Source: Limnanthes douglasii subsp. nivea (Eukaryota; Streptophyta; Magnoliopsida; Brassicales; Limnanthaceae). From it: DNA of 64,000 nucleotides. The DNA lies in assembly GCA_036936605.1 (NCBI GenBank), contig JAUPFV010000005.1, positions 6,904,345 through 6,968,344 of the forward strand, in the 5' to 3' direction. Under the pieces are notes generated by a model that was given only the letters and a program-made list of their open reading frames with translations, searched no databases and was not told the DNA's origin. Positions 35,102-47,579 of the stretch are shown in pieces; the first letter of the stretch is position 1; every line of letters begins with the position of its first letter. The position numbers were made by a program, and so were the translations under genes.

Positions 35102-35463
35102 TGGTTTATTTTGGGTTGGGGTAGTTTTGTAAAGTGTTTTAGTAAGTTTGGGGTATTTTGTGTTTAGTATAAGGAGTAATGAGATAATTAAGCAACCTTC
35201 TTGTATTAAATGTTGACCACCCTCATTAATGAGAGTAGTTAGGGTATTTATACTCTTAATTAATGACCCGTGGGCTTACCGTGTCAAGTTATGAAACCGG
35301 GTAAAGTTTAAGGACCCATTAGTCTTTAAGTAGATTGGAAAATAGCTTATTCAAAAGGTGTTTTACATTTGTCCTCTCTAGATTTTTCAGTGGAGTGTTA
35401 TGGTCCAAATTACCCCTGCCTGGATTAAGTAATGGGTTGTGACTGAAGTATCCGAACTCATCA
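35102..35463 (-). repeat. 5' LTR of element C
   Basis: On the plus strand it runs TGGTTTATTTTGGG to CGAACTCATCA, about 362 bp. It ends in the same way as the B and H LTRs (ACTCATCA) and borders a degenerate primer site (near 35085). Confidence 0.7.
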
Positions 35464-35792
35464 TAGATAAATTGCACAGTTAGATAAGAGATTAACAACA
35501 TCTGTAAACCTAAAGGATTATTGTGTATTTGTTTCTATTTTTTTGCAACTAATTCTGTTAAAGTCCCCCGATGTATCTATAATATATGTGTGAGTTGATG
35601 AATAAAGGAGAATTTTACCTTTTTGAATTACACTTGCGACTTTGAATTACATTCTCTTTATAATCTATCTTTGGATTCTTCTCTCTTTCTAGAAATACAA
35701 TTTAGAATATGGAAGAGCTCATGAGAACATATATTATTGTAGAATCAATTTTAATTATTTCGAATAGTTGCTAAATATTATACGAAAGTCAT

Positions 35793-35938
35793 CTTTGTTA
35801 GTTGTTACATACTTGTACTTATACCGTTCTTTGTTAGTTGTTACATACTGTACTTATATCGTTCTTTGTTAGTTGTTACATACTTGTACTTATACCGTTC
35901 TTTGTTAGTTGTTACATACTGTACTTATATCGTTCTTT
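35793..35938 (+). repeat. Four-copy 36-bp tandem repeat with alternating units
   Basis: Units read CTTTGTTAGTTGTTACATAC followed by either TTGTACTTATACCGTT or TGTACTTATATCGTT. The two versions alternate, so the real period is a dimer of about 71 bp. Confidence 0.85.
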
Positions 35939-36075
35939 GGGATGACTTCATGTTCCAAAACTTATAACTATGTTACTTCAGTTTTTAATCTCTAATGACT
36001 AACGAAATATTATTCTTTCAATTATGGGATGGCTTCATGGTCCAAAACTTATAACTATCTTACTTCAGTTTTTAA
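35938..36075 (+). repeat. Direct duplication, two copies
   Basis: TGGGATGNCTTCATG with CCAAAACTTATAACTAT and TTACTTCAGTTTTTA occurs at 35938 and about 36025. Confidence 0.7.
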
Positions 36076-36295
36076 AATTTGAATAATTAATAAATTTATT
36101 CAAAACAAACGTAATATATATTGTGTCACAACTGTTTTTATCAATGTCTTACTTATATTTAAAAAATAGACTCTCAAACACGTAAAACAAATCGTGTTCC
36201 ATAATAATATAGTGTTAATAAAAGTCTATTCGAAACAAATTTAATAAAGTTGAAATGTTGAAGGAATGATATTACACTAAAGAATTATAATAAGA

Positions 36296-36593
36296 ACAAA
36301 TCCGAATAAACTATGTGTCTAGTAAGTAAGCTGAGTGCCTATTTCATTTAATCTTGGGCCTCTAGGCTTCCAAGCCCATCAATCTGACCCGATGTATTAA
36401 ATTAACCCGATTGGTTCATGGATCTTCCTCATCTTATAGATAGAGCCAAAAACAAAATTTAATGGGTTGGTACATTCTCCTTCTACATATTAAATATTAT
36501 CACCTCAATTATATCTCTACTCTCAACCCAAAATTTAATACTTAGTCCAAACACTTACCAATAATACCCTCCGATAAAAAATCATCTTGACCA
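36296..36593 (+). repeat. 5' LTR remnant of chimeric element E
   Basis: Ends ATCTTGACCA just before a primer site like that of B (ACGACCATAGTGGGAG). The inner half matches 49370-49570 at the far end of E, for example AATGGGTTGG and the ACCTCAATTAT and ACCCTCCGA blocks. The left limit is approximate. Confidence 0.5.
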
Positions 36594-37884
36594 AATCGAC
36601 GACCATAGTGGGAGCGTGAGGTGCCCAAATAACGATATTCAAAACCTGACTTGTGAATCATGCTTTGGATTTCTTTGAGGAATTGATCTCGACTTGAAAA
36701 TTGATCCCCCGCCCTCTTGAAGATGATTGGATAAGAGGTGATGATGAGCACTCTAACATGTCGCAATACCTAAGAAAGACTTTTCATGTAAAAAGAGCGT
36801 GATCAGTTACGGGCAGAGATTGAAGCTTTGAAAGCCAAAAGACAGGATGTAAAAGAGCTAAATATGAAGAATCCATTGGCATGTATGAGTTCTGATGAAC
36901 CCTATAACAATCACAAACAAGATGAAAGTGATCAGTCTCCAAAATCTCGTAAAAGACCAAAAAACGATCATTATGCTACACAATTGTCGAAACATCTCAT
37001 TCTATTAGAAATTCAACCATATAATGAGACTCTGATATCTCTTGTTCTTTGTCAAATAGTGATCACGACCGTAAAAATAAAAAAAAATATTAACTAAAAA
37101 TCATTTTAAGAAAATATCAAGTAAAGAGGATTCAAAGGGGAATAAAATAGATATAAAAGGAAAAGGGGAAAAAACGTTATCAAGGAAAATCGAAAGGGTT
37201 GGCAGACCAAAGTATTGATCATCTACTAAGTGATCAGTTCGCTGTCCAATCCGGACTAGGTATCTTTATCACTCCCGGTGAGGATTATATGTTTAGCCAA
37301 GGGCATAATTGGAGACAATCACATTTATCTTTAAAACATCTTTATGGGCATCTGTAGAACACTTAAATAGCTCAAAATTTTTAGAAATATGATGGAAGTC
37401 AAGATCCCGATAATCACCTTGAACAGTTTAAAAAAATTATGATTAGTTTTAATGATGATAAGAAGCTGTTTTGTAGGGCCTTTTTGCACACTTTCAAATA
37501 AAGTTCCTTAAAACGGTATAACAGATTGCTACAAAGGTCCATAAAAAACTTTGAAATGTTTTGAATTGCATTCGTGTAAGGTAGTTTGTAAAGAGTAAAT
37601 AGCTCAAAGGAAACGATAATACCATAATTCATTGCGCACATGAACCAAATTTGTCCTTAAAGGATTACATCAGTCGTTTTGTGAATACAAAGGATGAACT
37701 GGCTGATTTTTTTGAGAAAGTAGTTATCGCTTCTTTAAGACAGGCTTAATATCATGTGATTTGGTTGATTTAGTTACTCGGAATAAAATGATGACTTATG
37801 GAGAATTATTGAACCAGGTCGGAAAGCAAATCATAGTGGAGGAAACCAAGAGGTCAAGATTACCACGTCAAAATAAATATGTTC
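36594..37884 (+). pseudogene. Element E gag, first part (E1)
   Basis: Plus-strand Tat-like gag: SERDQLRAEIEALKAK-like start near 36795, DESDQSPKSRKRPKND, then SIDHLLSDQFAVQSG and FSQGHNWRQSHLS near 37215-37340, and pieces of the HLEQF and LKDYISRFVNT blocks to 37720. It has many stops and is cut at 37884 by a foreign unit. Confidence 0.75.
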
Positions 37885-38530
37885 CCACAGTACCCATTTA
37901 GGAACCGAATAAATTTCGGTTTAGTATGGGTACTTAACTCGGTTCTAATCATGTAGTTTTGGATACTTTAAATGCTTTGCAATATCAACATATATAAAAC
38001 TCTTTTTATAGTTTAAAACAATAAAACTATGTTAGATTGTAAGAAAAAAAAATACTAAACATAAGAAATATTCAAAATTAATATATTAAAATAATAATAT
38101 TATTAATATAATGAATATGTAGAGATGATATCAAATTTATTAAATTATATAAAGGTTGATATTTTGTTATTTTGTATATACGCATAATAGTTTGTACATA
38201 TATCGCCATTTTGAATAAAGTATGTTGTCATTTATTAAAGAGAACATAATTAGAGATCAATGATAAAAGACAAATTTAAAGGAATCTAACTTTGAAAAAG
38301 AAAATATATTTTCAAAAAAAATCAAAATTAAGGGTTAATACATAGGTTCGGTTCCTAACGGGTACCCGCGGTTCTTCGGTTCGGTTCGGTTCGGTTCGGA
38401 GAACCGTGCGTGATTGAAAACTGGAACCATTAGGGTATTATGAAAGAACCAAATCTACTTTAGTTTGGTTATTTCATTTCGGTTCGGTTCAGTTCTTTTG
38501 GTTCCGGTTAAAATTCTCATGCCTAGTTCA
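37885..38530 (+). mobile_element. MITE-like unit with inverted arms and GGTTC repeat, inside E gag
   Basis: Gag of E stops at about 37884 and resumes near 38531 (NQWVQHECFA region). The arms GTACCCATTTAGGAACCGAA (37888 side) and the reverse complement of GGTTCCTAACGGGTACCC (38346 side) pair with few mismatches. The right arm goes on into a GGTTC pentamer run (about 38374-38399). The interior is AT-rich and non-coding. Target duplication is not clear. Confidence 0.5.
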
Positions 38531-39060
38531 TATTAGCCTATAGAGAGTCAGTCGAATCAAGGCCAACAATCCAGACCAATAAGAAATCAGTGGGTTCAAC
38601 ATGAATGTTTTGCATAATTAGGTGAAAATGTAGCCATTATTTATGATAGAACTAAGAATGTTGTACAATTCTGAATGCCAACGCCAATTCAATCCTCATA
38701 GAAAATTAAAATGCATGATTTTGGAGGTACCACAATGATGTGGGTCATGATACCAAAGATTTTATTACCATGAAGCAAGAGTTGTAAACATTGATTAAAA
38801 GTAAGAAATTGTCTACTTCTGTTAAAAAACAATGAGGCAACAAGAAAACTAACAAACATGCTCAGCATAGCGCAAGTAAATCCCATGTTACATCACTAAA
38901 TGTTCAAAGACAAAGTATAAAAACATTTAAACAAGAAAATGTGATGGTAATTGTGAAACGATTCGGCGTGAATTTATAGTACTTAGACCCCAATCCAGGT
39001 TGGAATCAAGTAGATGTGATAACAAAAACAATATCGAAAGTATCCAATCTATGTCGCTAC
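38531..39060 (+). pseudogene. Element E1 gag, zinc-region side
   Basis: The gag end resumes with a YHNDVGHDTKDF-like zinc region near 38725 and a VMVIVKRFGVN block near 38940. It is broken by stops. Confidence 0.7.
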
Positions 39061-39656
39061 TTTGAATCTTTAACTATTTTTGGCGGAGATATTGTAACGA
39101 TATCATCGAGCTGCTAAAAGAAAAGACATGTGAACAGTTTGACGACTCAGTTAGAAGAAAAAATATATGCAAACCTCTATCAAAACCATGTTCCTTTCAT
39201 TATGTTTTATAAGGATGACCTAAGGGAAATTGCTCGCCCTCATGAAGATGTTGTGGTGATAGGAGCACAATTGAAGGCAATGAAAGATGAAGAATCTTGA
39301 TTGACACGAGCAGTCCGAAAAATGTTTTATTTTTACCTTTCTATAAACAAATGAAGAATCCTTCGGTTATTCAACGTTCAAATAGAATCATATTGAGGTT
39401 TACATGAAAATCTAATGCGATAATTTGGGAATTTAAAGGTGAAGAATTGCTTCGAAAAGGGTCATTCAAGAAAATAGTAAGGGTTTTATTTGTAGTAGTT
39501 GATTGTACAACGTCTTATAATGTTATATTTGGTAGATCTTGGTTATCTAGGATGCATGGATTATTATCAAATGTTCACCAATGTTTGAAATATGTCGTTG
39601 GAGGCCAAGTACGAGTGGTCCGAAGCATCCAAAACGTGGCAAGGTAATGTAATGTC
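39061..39656 (+). pseudogene. Element E1 protease
   Basis: KRHVNSLTTQLEEK near 39125, the PHEDVVVIGA block near 39240, a damaged active site, and VVVDCTTSYNVIFGRSWLSR (39447-39647). Confidence 0.75.
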
Positions 39657-39719
39657 ACTACTCTGCTCCAAAAACACTGGAAGCGGTGGGAACTGGAAAA
39701 AATAGCAATTAGTAAAGTT

Positions 39720-40745
39720 TTATGTGGAGTCGAATAAGATATAGTAAAGGAGGCTCATAATGCTATTATCCCAATCAAATAAGTTTAAATTCATCATCTG
39801 GCGGAAGGGAAAAATGTTAGGGTCGGATCCAAATTTCCCAAATAATTTACATGTGTTTTCGTGGTGCAATGAGGATGTAGTTGTAGTCCCTGCAAGTGTT
39901 ATCAGCCATAAACTATTTGAAAGAGCGGATGTGGGACTGGTGGTTCAAAAAATGAGAGTTTTTTCAGAGAAAAATCAGAAGCCATAGTCCAATAAGTGGA
40001 TTTTTAAACCAAGGTGAGGTACATTAAAGAATCCTAATATCATATTTGAACTTCCAATTTGGTCCTTGTCAAGAAAAAAATAGCAACTGCGTGTGCATAT
40101 TATTTTTACAAATCTTAACAGAGTTTGTCCGAATGACCCTTTTCCACTGCCCCGGATAGTGTAGCTAGTAGATTCTACATACGGGTGTAAGTCAGTGTCC
40201 TTCATGCATGCTTTTTCTGGGTATAATCATATACAGATGGATTTGAATGCTCATAATCACACTACATTTTATCACTGGTAGGGGCTTCATTGTTACAAAG
40301 TAATACCTTTTGGGTTGAAGAATGTTGAAGCTATTTATAAACGATTGGTTAACAAAGCATTTGCCAACCAAATTGGAAGAAATGTAGAATTTTATATTGA
40401 TGACATGATGGTTAAAATTTTCAAGGAGAAAGGTCACATCTCCGACCTTGAAGAGATGTTTTCTAACCCGGAAGCCATAAATCTAACATTAAATCCTGAA
40501 AAAAGTATTGTTGGTGTCTGATCGAGTAAATGTTTGGGCTAAATCATAAGTGAGAAGGGATCCAAGTTAACCCAGACCAATGAAATGCTATGTTGGCCAT
40601 GGATCTAACTCGGACTACTAAAGAAGTTCATATATTTACTGACAGATTAATAGGATTAAACAGGTTTATTTCGAGGTCATCAGATAAGTGTGTCCAATTT
40701 TTTTTAAGTCTTGAGAAATGCAAAAGACTTCAACTAGTCCCCAAA
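39720..40745 (+). pseudogene. Element E1 reverse transcriptase
   Basis: HVFSWCNEDVVVVPASVISH near 39850-39905, NVEAIYKRLVNKAFANQIGR and FYIDDMMVKIF (40315-40521). It stops in the RT/RNase H border at about 40745, where the sequence jumps back to gag-protease (E2). Confidence 0.75.
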
Positions 40746-40779
40746 TTGTGACAAAACATTGCTCCAAATTAAGTGATAA

Positions 40780-42945
40780 CGTAAGTAAACATATAAACAA
40801 GAAAATGTGATGGTAATTGTGAAATTATTTGTGCCGATTTAGAGTACTTAGACCCCGATCTAGATCGAAATCAAGTGGGTGTCATAACAGAAAGAACATT
40901 GAAACTATTTTTTGTGGATATATTGTAACGCCACCATTGAGTTGCTCTAGGAAAAGACATGTGAATAGTTTGACGACTCAATTAGAAGGGAAAATGTATA
41001 CACACCTCTATCAAAACCATGCTCCTTTCATTATGTTTAATGAGAATTACCTATGGGAAATTTCCGTCCCTCACGAATAAGTTATGGTGATAAGAGCATC
41101 TATTGAAGGCAATGAAATACGAAGAATCTTGACTGACACGAACAGTCCAAAAATATTTTATTTTTATATTGCTATAAACAAAGGAAGAATCATTTGGCTA
41201 TTCAACGTTCAAATAGAACCATAATGAGTTCTACGAGAAACTCTGTTGAGGTAATTGGAAAATTTCAAGGTGAGGTGTATCTAGGAAAATGGTCATTCAA
41301 GAAAATAGTAACGGTTTTATTTGTAGTAGTTGATTGTCCAACCCCTTATAATGCGATATTTGGTAGATCTTGGTTATCTAGGATGAATACTGTAGCATCC
41401 ATTGTTCACCAATGTTTGAAATATATCGTTGGAGGTCAAGTAGGGGTGGTTCGAAGTAACCAAAAGGTGGCAAGGGAATGTTATGTCACTGCTGTCGCTC
41501 CAAAATTATTGGAAGTAGTGGGAATTGGAAAAGAATAGAAATTAGTAGAGTCTTATTTGGAATCGAATAAGATAATTATCCAAAGGAGGTTCCTAATTCT
41601 TATTATTCCAATCGAAGAAGTTGAAATTCATCATCTGGCGGAAGGGAAAATCGTCAGAGTCGGATCCAAATTGCTATTAGAATTAAAGAAAAAATTATTG
41701 TTCTTTTTATCAAAGAATTTACATGTGTTTTCTTGGTGTAATGAGGATGTAACTATAGTACCAACAACTGTTATCAGCCACAAACTATCTGTAAGATGCG
41801 ATGCGGGACTGGTGGTTCCAAAAATAAGAGTTTATTCTAGAGAAAAATTAGAAGTTATAGTCTAAGAAGGGGATTGGTTAACCAAGGCAGGGCACATTAA
41901 AGAATCACAGTATCCTTTTTGGACTGCCAATCCGGTCTTTGTCAAGAATAAAAATCACAAGTGCGTATGCGTATTAATTTTATAGATCTTAATAGAGTTT
42001 GTCCCAATGACCCTTTTCCAGTGCCCCGGATAGTTCAGCTTGTAGATTTCACACACGGGAATAAGTTATTTTCCTTCATGCATGCTTCTTCCGCGTATAA
42101 TCATATACAGATGAATTTGAATGATTATGATCACACTACATTCATTACTGATATGTGGCTTCATTGTTACAAAGTAATGCCTTATGGGTTGAAGAATGCT
42201 GGAGCTACTTATCAATGATTCGTTAATAAAGAATTTACCAACCAAATTGGAAGAAATGTAGAAGTTTATATTGATGACATGATGGTTTAAATCCTCAAAG
42301 AGGAAGATCACATCTCCAACCTCCAAGAAACGTAGTCTAACTTGGAAGCCATAAATCTGACATTAACTCCTGAAAAATGTACTTTCGGTGTCCGATCCAG
42401 TAAATATTTGGGCTACATCATAAGTTAGAAATGGATCCAAGCTGATCCAAACCACTTAAATGCTCTGTTGGGCATGGATCCACCTAGAACTACTCAATAA
42501 GTTCATATATTTACTGGGAGACTAATATGAATAGACTGGTTTATTTTAAGGTCATCATATAAGCGTGCCCAATTTTTCCAAGTTTTAAGAAATGAAAAAG
42601 ACTTCGACTGGTCCTGAAATTGTGACAAAACGTTCTTCGAAATTAAATGACACCTATCTTTAGCCCTAAAATTTATTCAAATCTGTTGTTGGAGAAAGGC
42701 TTTATATGTACTTAGCAGTGTTGGAGTACACTGTGAGTACAGTATTAGTACGACAGGCTGATAACAATCCCCACCTTGTTTACTATATTAGTAGGAGCTT
42801 ATTGGAAGCTCAGAAAAGATAATTGAAATTGGGAAAACTAGCTCCGAAAATGGTAATAAGGGCAAGAAAAAATTAGGCCATATCTTCAAGCGCTCACTCT
42901 TCGAACCTCTTTTCCCATGAAGAATATGTTGAGGAAAGACTCTTT
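40780..42945 (+). pseudogene. Element E2: second gag-end, protease, RT, RNase H series
   Basis: Restarts with the VMVIVK block, KRHVNSLTTQLEGKMYTHL and the protease end [20 protein letters not shown] (41194-41538). RT follows: FSWCNEDVTIVPTTV, DLNRVCPNDPFPVPR, MPYGLKNAGATYQ then stop, and YIDDMMV. RNase H YISRSLLEAQKR-like near 42785-42825 ends at about 42945. It closely resembles E1, so it is a second copy rather than a continuation. Confidence 0.75.
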
Positions 42946-42954
42946 ATGCAGGAG

Positions 42955-44189
42955 GAGCATAATTAGCTAGGTTAGGGATTGAGGCACTTCAAGCCCAAAG
43001 GCAGGCTGAGAAAGATTTTTGTAGAAATAATTCATTAGAGCACCCCAAACATGATGAGCTAGATCTTAACCTCAAGTAAATTTCAAATGATTAATCTTCT
43101 AGAGCCTACAAAGAATCTAAAAAATAACATTGAGTTAAACATTTTACAAGCACATCGGATTCAGTTAGGGGATCCACAACCTTAATCAGATTCAGAAGTT
43201 TCTTCTTCCTCTTCGAGTACTGACCATGGACGCAAAAATAAAATAAAAAAGCTAGCTAAGAAGTATGGTAAGAAGCATCGAAAGTCAAGTAAATAGGATT
43301 CCACACTAAGGAAAATGAATCGGAAGGTAAATGGAAGAATAAATATTATTAAGGAAAAATTAAAAGGTCGGCAAACTAATAGTATCGATCATTTGCTAAG
43401 TGATGAATTTGTTGTACAGTCCAGGCCTGGTATCTTTGGCACTCTCAATGAAAATCACATGTTCAGCTAATACCATAATTGGATATAGTCACCATTATCT
43501 TGAAAAATCTTATTCGGACATCTGTCTATGCGGTTTGACGGTTCAAAGATGGAGAAGTATGATAGAAGTCAGGATCATGATAATTATCTAGAATAATTTT
43601 AAAAAATTATGATGATTTTTAATAATGATGATAAGTTACTATGTCGAGCTCTCTCCCATACATTTAATGGTAGTGCCCTAAAGTGGTATAACAAATTTTC
43701 CCAAGGATCATTCAAGAATTTTGATATAATCTAGATGGAATTTCGAATACAGTTTGTAAAAAGTAAAGAACTCAAAGGGAATATTGACACAATAATTTGT
43801 TGTACGCAATATCCGAATGAATCACTGAAGGATTACATTAGTCATTTTGTGAATACTAAAATTGGGTCTGTTGATTATTTCGAGCAAGTGGCCATAGTTT
43901 CACTTTGGCAAGGGTTGTTGGCTGGAAAATAGGCTGATTCAGTGACTTGGAAAAAAGATTACACATTGGGTGGATTGTTGAACAAGGTTCTCATCGGTCT
44001 AAAAAAATTCAATGAAATCACGGTCAACAATTAAGGCCAAGAGCAAATCAATGGGTCCAACCTAAGTACTACGCGAAATAAATTGAAAATGTAGCAATTG
44101 TTAATGAAAGAGAAAATAATGTTGTACAATTCCAGAGCCATCACTCATCCAAACTCCAAGAGAAAATCAAAGTACATGATTTTGGTCAT
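42955..44189 (+). pseudogene. Element E3: third gag
   Basis: Starts with an ARLGIEALQAQRQAEKDF coiled piece, then SSSSSSTDHGRKNKIKKLAKK. The core reads SIDHLLSDEFVVQSRPGIFG and GSALKWYNKFSQGSFKNFD, followed by NESLKDYISHFVNTKIGSV and DYFEQVAIVSLWQGLL (43735-43932). It is cut at about 44189. The same gag resumes at 48399 beyond element F. Confidence 0.75.
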
Positions 44190-45199
44190 TTAGGCATAGC
44201 ATTCTCTTGCAACGTTTTGGCTGCTCCGGACAACCCCAACCTGCCCCTGAACAATATATTTTAGACACTGATGGACTGTCGAAGCCACTGCATGCATCCT
44301 AGAGAGCCAAGATCTCCCTAGAATAGCATTGTAGCAAGTGGGACAATTCACCGCAATGAAGAGTATTCTGAGTGTTTTCTTGAAAGGGCCCCTGCCCAAC
44401 AACACTTCTTCTTCAAACTCACCGATCACATCGGCTGAGCTGCCCGTGAAGCCTACGATCGACCTGTCTGACTTTTGAATTACAGCTGGATTTTTCATTT
44501 TCTTGTAAGTGTCTAGAAAAAGGATATTAGCAGAGCTCCCAGTATCTACCAGAATTCGCCTTATCTCATTCCCCCCTATCGATGCTCCTATAACAACAGC
44601 ATCTTCATGAGGGCCAGCAATGTCTCTCAAATCATCCCCATCAAAGAAAATGAATGGGAATAAACTTGATGATTGATAAGAGGTCATGCCCCCTTCTAGC
44701 TGGGAAGCCAAATTATGAACATGCCTTTTTCTTGATGAAGTGGTAGGAGCCGTTACAGTGTCCCCTCTGAAAATTGTCAAGGACTCAAAGAATTTAATGA
44801 GCCCGGAGACCGATCTAGAACGCTCCTCTATTGCACCCACTCTGTTCCTTGTTGGATCAGGATCCAAGTATTCAGATTCCACATCGAACCTTTCAATGAT
44901 TACCATAGCCCCTTCTGGGGCAGCATTAACCGGACCAGCCCGGTGAGTGTTGTCAGGCCTGTTGCCTCCTCTCCTTTTAACGTATGCACCCAATTTTCCT
45001 CTTTCGATCAGGTTTTCAACCTCTTGTTTCAATGCTATGCAATCATCAGTAGTATGGCCAATATCATTGTGATATTGGCAAAAAGAACTGTTTCGATGTT
45101 CTCTGGGAGACTGCAAGGTTGCTGGTCTCCGGTAGTGTACTTCATCTTTTGTTTTATCGAAAATGGTTGCCACACTTTCTTTGAGTTCTGCAAAGTTGA
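44190..45199 (-). pseudogene. Inverted gag-end and protease segment (B-like)
   Basis: One open minus-strand frame with FAELKESVATIFDKTKDEV, FCQYHNDIGHTTDDCIALKQ, the protease active site ILVDTGSSANILFLD, and NCPTCYNAILGRSWLSR. It is very close to B. Its strand is opposite to that of element F next to it. It ends at 45195 in the 14-base repeat TGAGTTCTGCAAAG. Confidence 0.85.
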
Positions 45200-45286
45200 T
45201 CATCTGGAGCAATTCAAGAACTTCATGATGAACTTTGATGATGATGATAAACTACTCTGCAGGGCATTCTCCCAATCCTTTACATG
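45197..45286 (+). pseudogene. Short plus-strand gag piece between two 14-base repeats
   Basis: Reads DHLEQFKNFMMNFDDDDKL and LCRAFSQSFT, the B-like gag core, on the plus strand. It lies between copies of TGAGTTCTGCAAAG at 45182-45195 and 45285-45298. Confidence 0.8.
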
Positions 45287-45298
45287 AGTTCTGCAAAG

Positions 45299-47491
45299 TC
45301 CTACCATTGAAGTTTACTGTGTTGGAGCTACTTGGGGGAACATATGGCCCTGCGAACTCATCTCTAGACATGCCAAGGAAGTAATCACCTAGAGGACCTA
45401 GACCGGTGACATCCACTTCATCCATGTTAATCTCTCCCCTTTCAATCTCATCAGTATGGAATTCCCTTGGAATCCCTTCATTAAGATTCCCTGGGATCTC
45501 TTCAGCCAACGTCGGATCGGTTGGAAAAGTGGGCTCCGGATCCCAGAGAGTGAGATCTTCACTTTGAGAAGTCTTTTTCTTTTTGACTTCCCTGTCAGCA
45601 CTGTCACTCGCTTGTTTGCGAGTCCGTTTAGAAGCCCTTGTAGGTTTTGGGGAATTCACTCCTTGCTTCTCGCTCTCCTGCTCTACCACTTGTAGAAGGT
45701 TTGCATCAACTTGAGCCTGGGCTGGCACCTCTGAACCTGTGGGAGCCTCTTTCTCAGTATCCTCTACCGTTTTCCTGCCTTTCTTCTTATTGCCCTTCAT
45801 TTTACTTGGGGCTTTGGCCCGGGCAGGAAGGAAGAGGGTCCCATCCAATTCATGAGACCTCCTCAGCACTACATCTTCATCAGGTTGGGTGGAGAACTCC
45901 TCCCAAGTTAGATCCCTTCGACCTGTGGTGTTCCACAGGTGGGATCTCGCTAAGTTCCCAGGAGTAAAAGCTTTGTGAAACCGGTTCTCCCAGTTCTCTG
46001 CGGCCCAAGCGTTTATCTTGCCACAGGTGACCTGTCCGGCTTTTAGGTAGTCTCCAAACTCCTTTGGCAGCTCTGATAAAACAAGAGAGTAACTGATTAG
46101 CATAAACCTAAAGAAAAGGGAGATTCGAACAAAAACTTAAAGTAAAACTTACGATCGCTCCTCCATCTACTTCGAAGAAGGCTAGGATTCTCCCCGGCCT
46201 TGATTTTCTTGCCATTCTCCCATGAGCCACTGACAAACAAGAACTGGCTCCTCCATTTACTCTCCGACTCCAGGAGATCATCAACAGCTTTAAGATCGTT
46301 CCCCATGTTAAAGTGATAGAAAGGGAACTGATGATGCTTGCACAAATTGGCCACAGCTGCAAACTCTTCCATAGGAAGAGGGATTCCGGACAGTCTAGAC
46401 GCCATAATGCATGACATCAAGGTGTACCAACCGTTAGGGCTTAGCTGTGTTGGACATAGCTTGACTAGGTGGAAATAGCGCACTATCTCCGGATCCAGTG
46501 GGAACCTAAGTCCCCAGTTGAATAGCTCCGTAAAGAAGACTATCTCGTTCCTTTTGCAATCCATCGGGGTCTCCGGATCGATGGGAATTCGGATTTTTAC
46601 ATTTTCAGGGATCCCCCACTTAGTACGAAATCATCCCAGATCTTTAGTATGGATAAACGCATACTTGGTCTTTAACAGAGATAAAAGATATTTGAACTCT
46701 ACCTTGTGAAAACAGGGCCCTACTCTCCCTTCAAGGCTCTCCGGCAGGTCCGGACGCCTCAGATACAAGTCCTCTTTGCCCTTCTTGGCAACAACTATAG
46801 CAGTTTCAGCTTGTCCGGAAGACTCGGACTCAAACCTAACCTCCTCAGTGGAGTCTTCCATCCTCTCCTCCATTATTGTTGGGGGAGCTTCTGCAGAAAC
46901 AGCCCGGGGAGGGATGAAGCTTGGCACAGCTGATCCTCCGGACTGTTGGCTCTTTGTATGTTTTTGAGTTCTCACCTCAGTTTGAGTTTCTGAGGTCGAA
47001 GTCTCTTTGGGAGGTAGTGGGCTGCTAGCCTCCGGACCAACCGGGCTTTCCCGGAGAGTCCTAATAGTTGCCCCGGACCCTGATTCGCTAATATTTTTGG
47101 AAGAAAGCCCTTTAACCAACCTACTTGGTCTTTTCATGATTAATTTATCTGGAGAATGGTCGGAGTCGGACCCCATAGCAATGAAAGTGGATTTTTTCCT
47201 AACACTTGTGACAGTGACCCCCGGTTCAACAATAGGGATCGACTCTTGGACTGAAGAGCCAGATACTATGGGGGAGAGTGTTGATTGAAAGAGTTTTCTA
47301 GGTTTTGTACCTTTAGAAGAAGATGAACCTCTATCAGATTCTTCGATTGAAGGGGCTGGTTTCTCGACAGGCGATGCTCGAAGCCCTGCTGCAAGTCTTT
47401 TCTCTTTTTCAACCCTTTGAGCTTTCTCCAATTCTGAGAGGTTAAGCCAGCCGCCCTTGATCAGTGTTGTTCTTGTTGTGAACATAAACAA
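45299..47491 (-). pseudogene. Element F antisense ORF (aORF), two exons
   Basis: Exon 1 runs 47491 (or the second Met at 47485, MFTTRTTLIKGGW) to 46153. An 80-bp intron (46152-46073) has GTAAGT and TTTATCAG ends. Exon 2 runs 46072 to 45299, where it is cut at NTVNFNGRT, before the coiled coil. The transposon-type domain is in exon 1 (FTELFNWGLRFPLDPEIVRY, then WYTLMSCIMASRLSG). One TGA near 46633 interrupts exon 1. The gag-pol of F is missing apart from the 90-base piece. Confidence 0.85.
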
Positions 47492-47579
47492 CTAAGGAAA
47501 TCTTGAAGTTTTAGAGAGATGAAGCTTTGGGTAAAATGGCAGAGTGAAAGTGATAGTGAGGCTGTGAAAGATGAATAGA

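Larger units (their letters stand above)
29047..35463 (-). mobile_element. Element C: Tat-like Ty3/gypsy element lacking its 3' end
   Basis: Minus-strand 5' LTR (35102-35463), gag, protease, RT, RNase H, aRNH and integrase in family order, ending at 29529. A short hairpin-bearing spacer follows to about 29047. The aORF and 3' LTR are absent, cut at the junction with the ARF-c flank. It is more diverged from B than H is, with many stops. Confidence 0.85.
35464..36295. other. Repeat-rich intergenic sequence, possible old LTR remnant
   Basis: No gene. From 35464 to about 35700 the sequence looks like an LTR end of copia type (pyrimidine-rich, ATGAATAAAGGAGAA near 35600), but no partner was found. 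It also contains the two repeats at 35793-35938 and 35938-36075. Confidence 0.4.
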
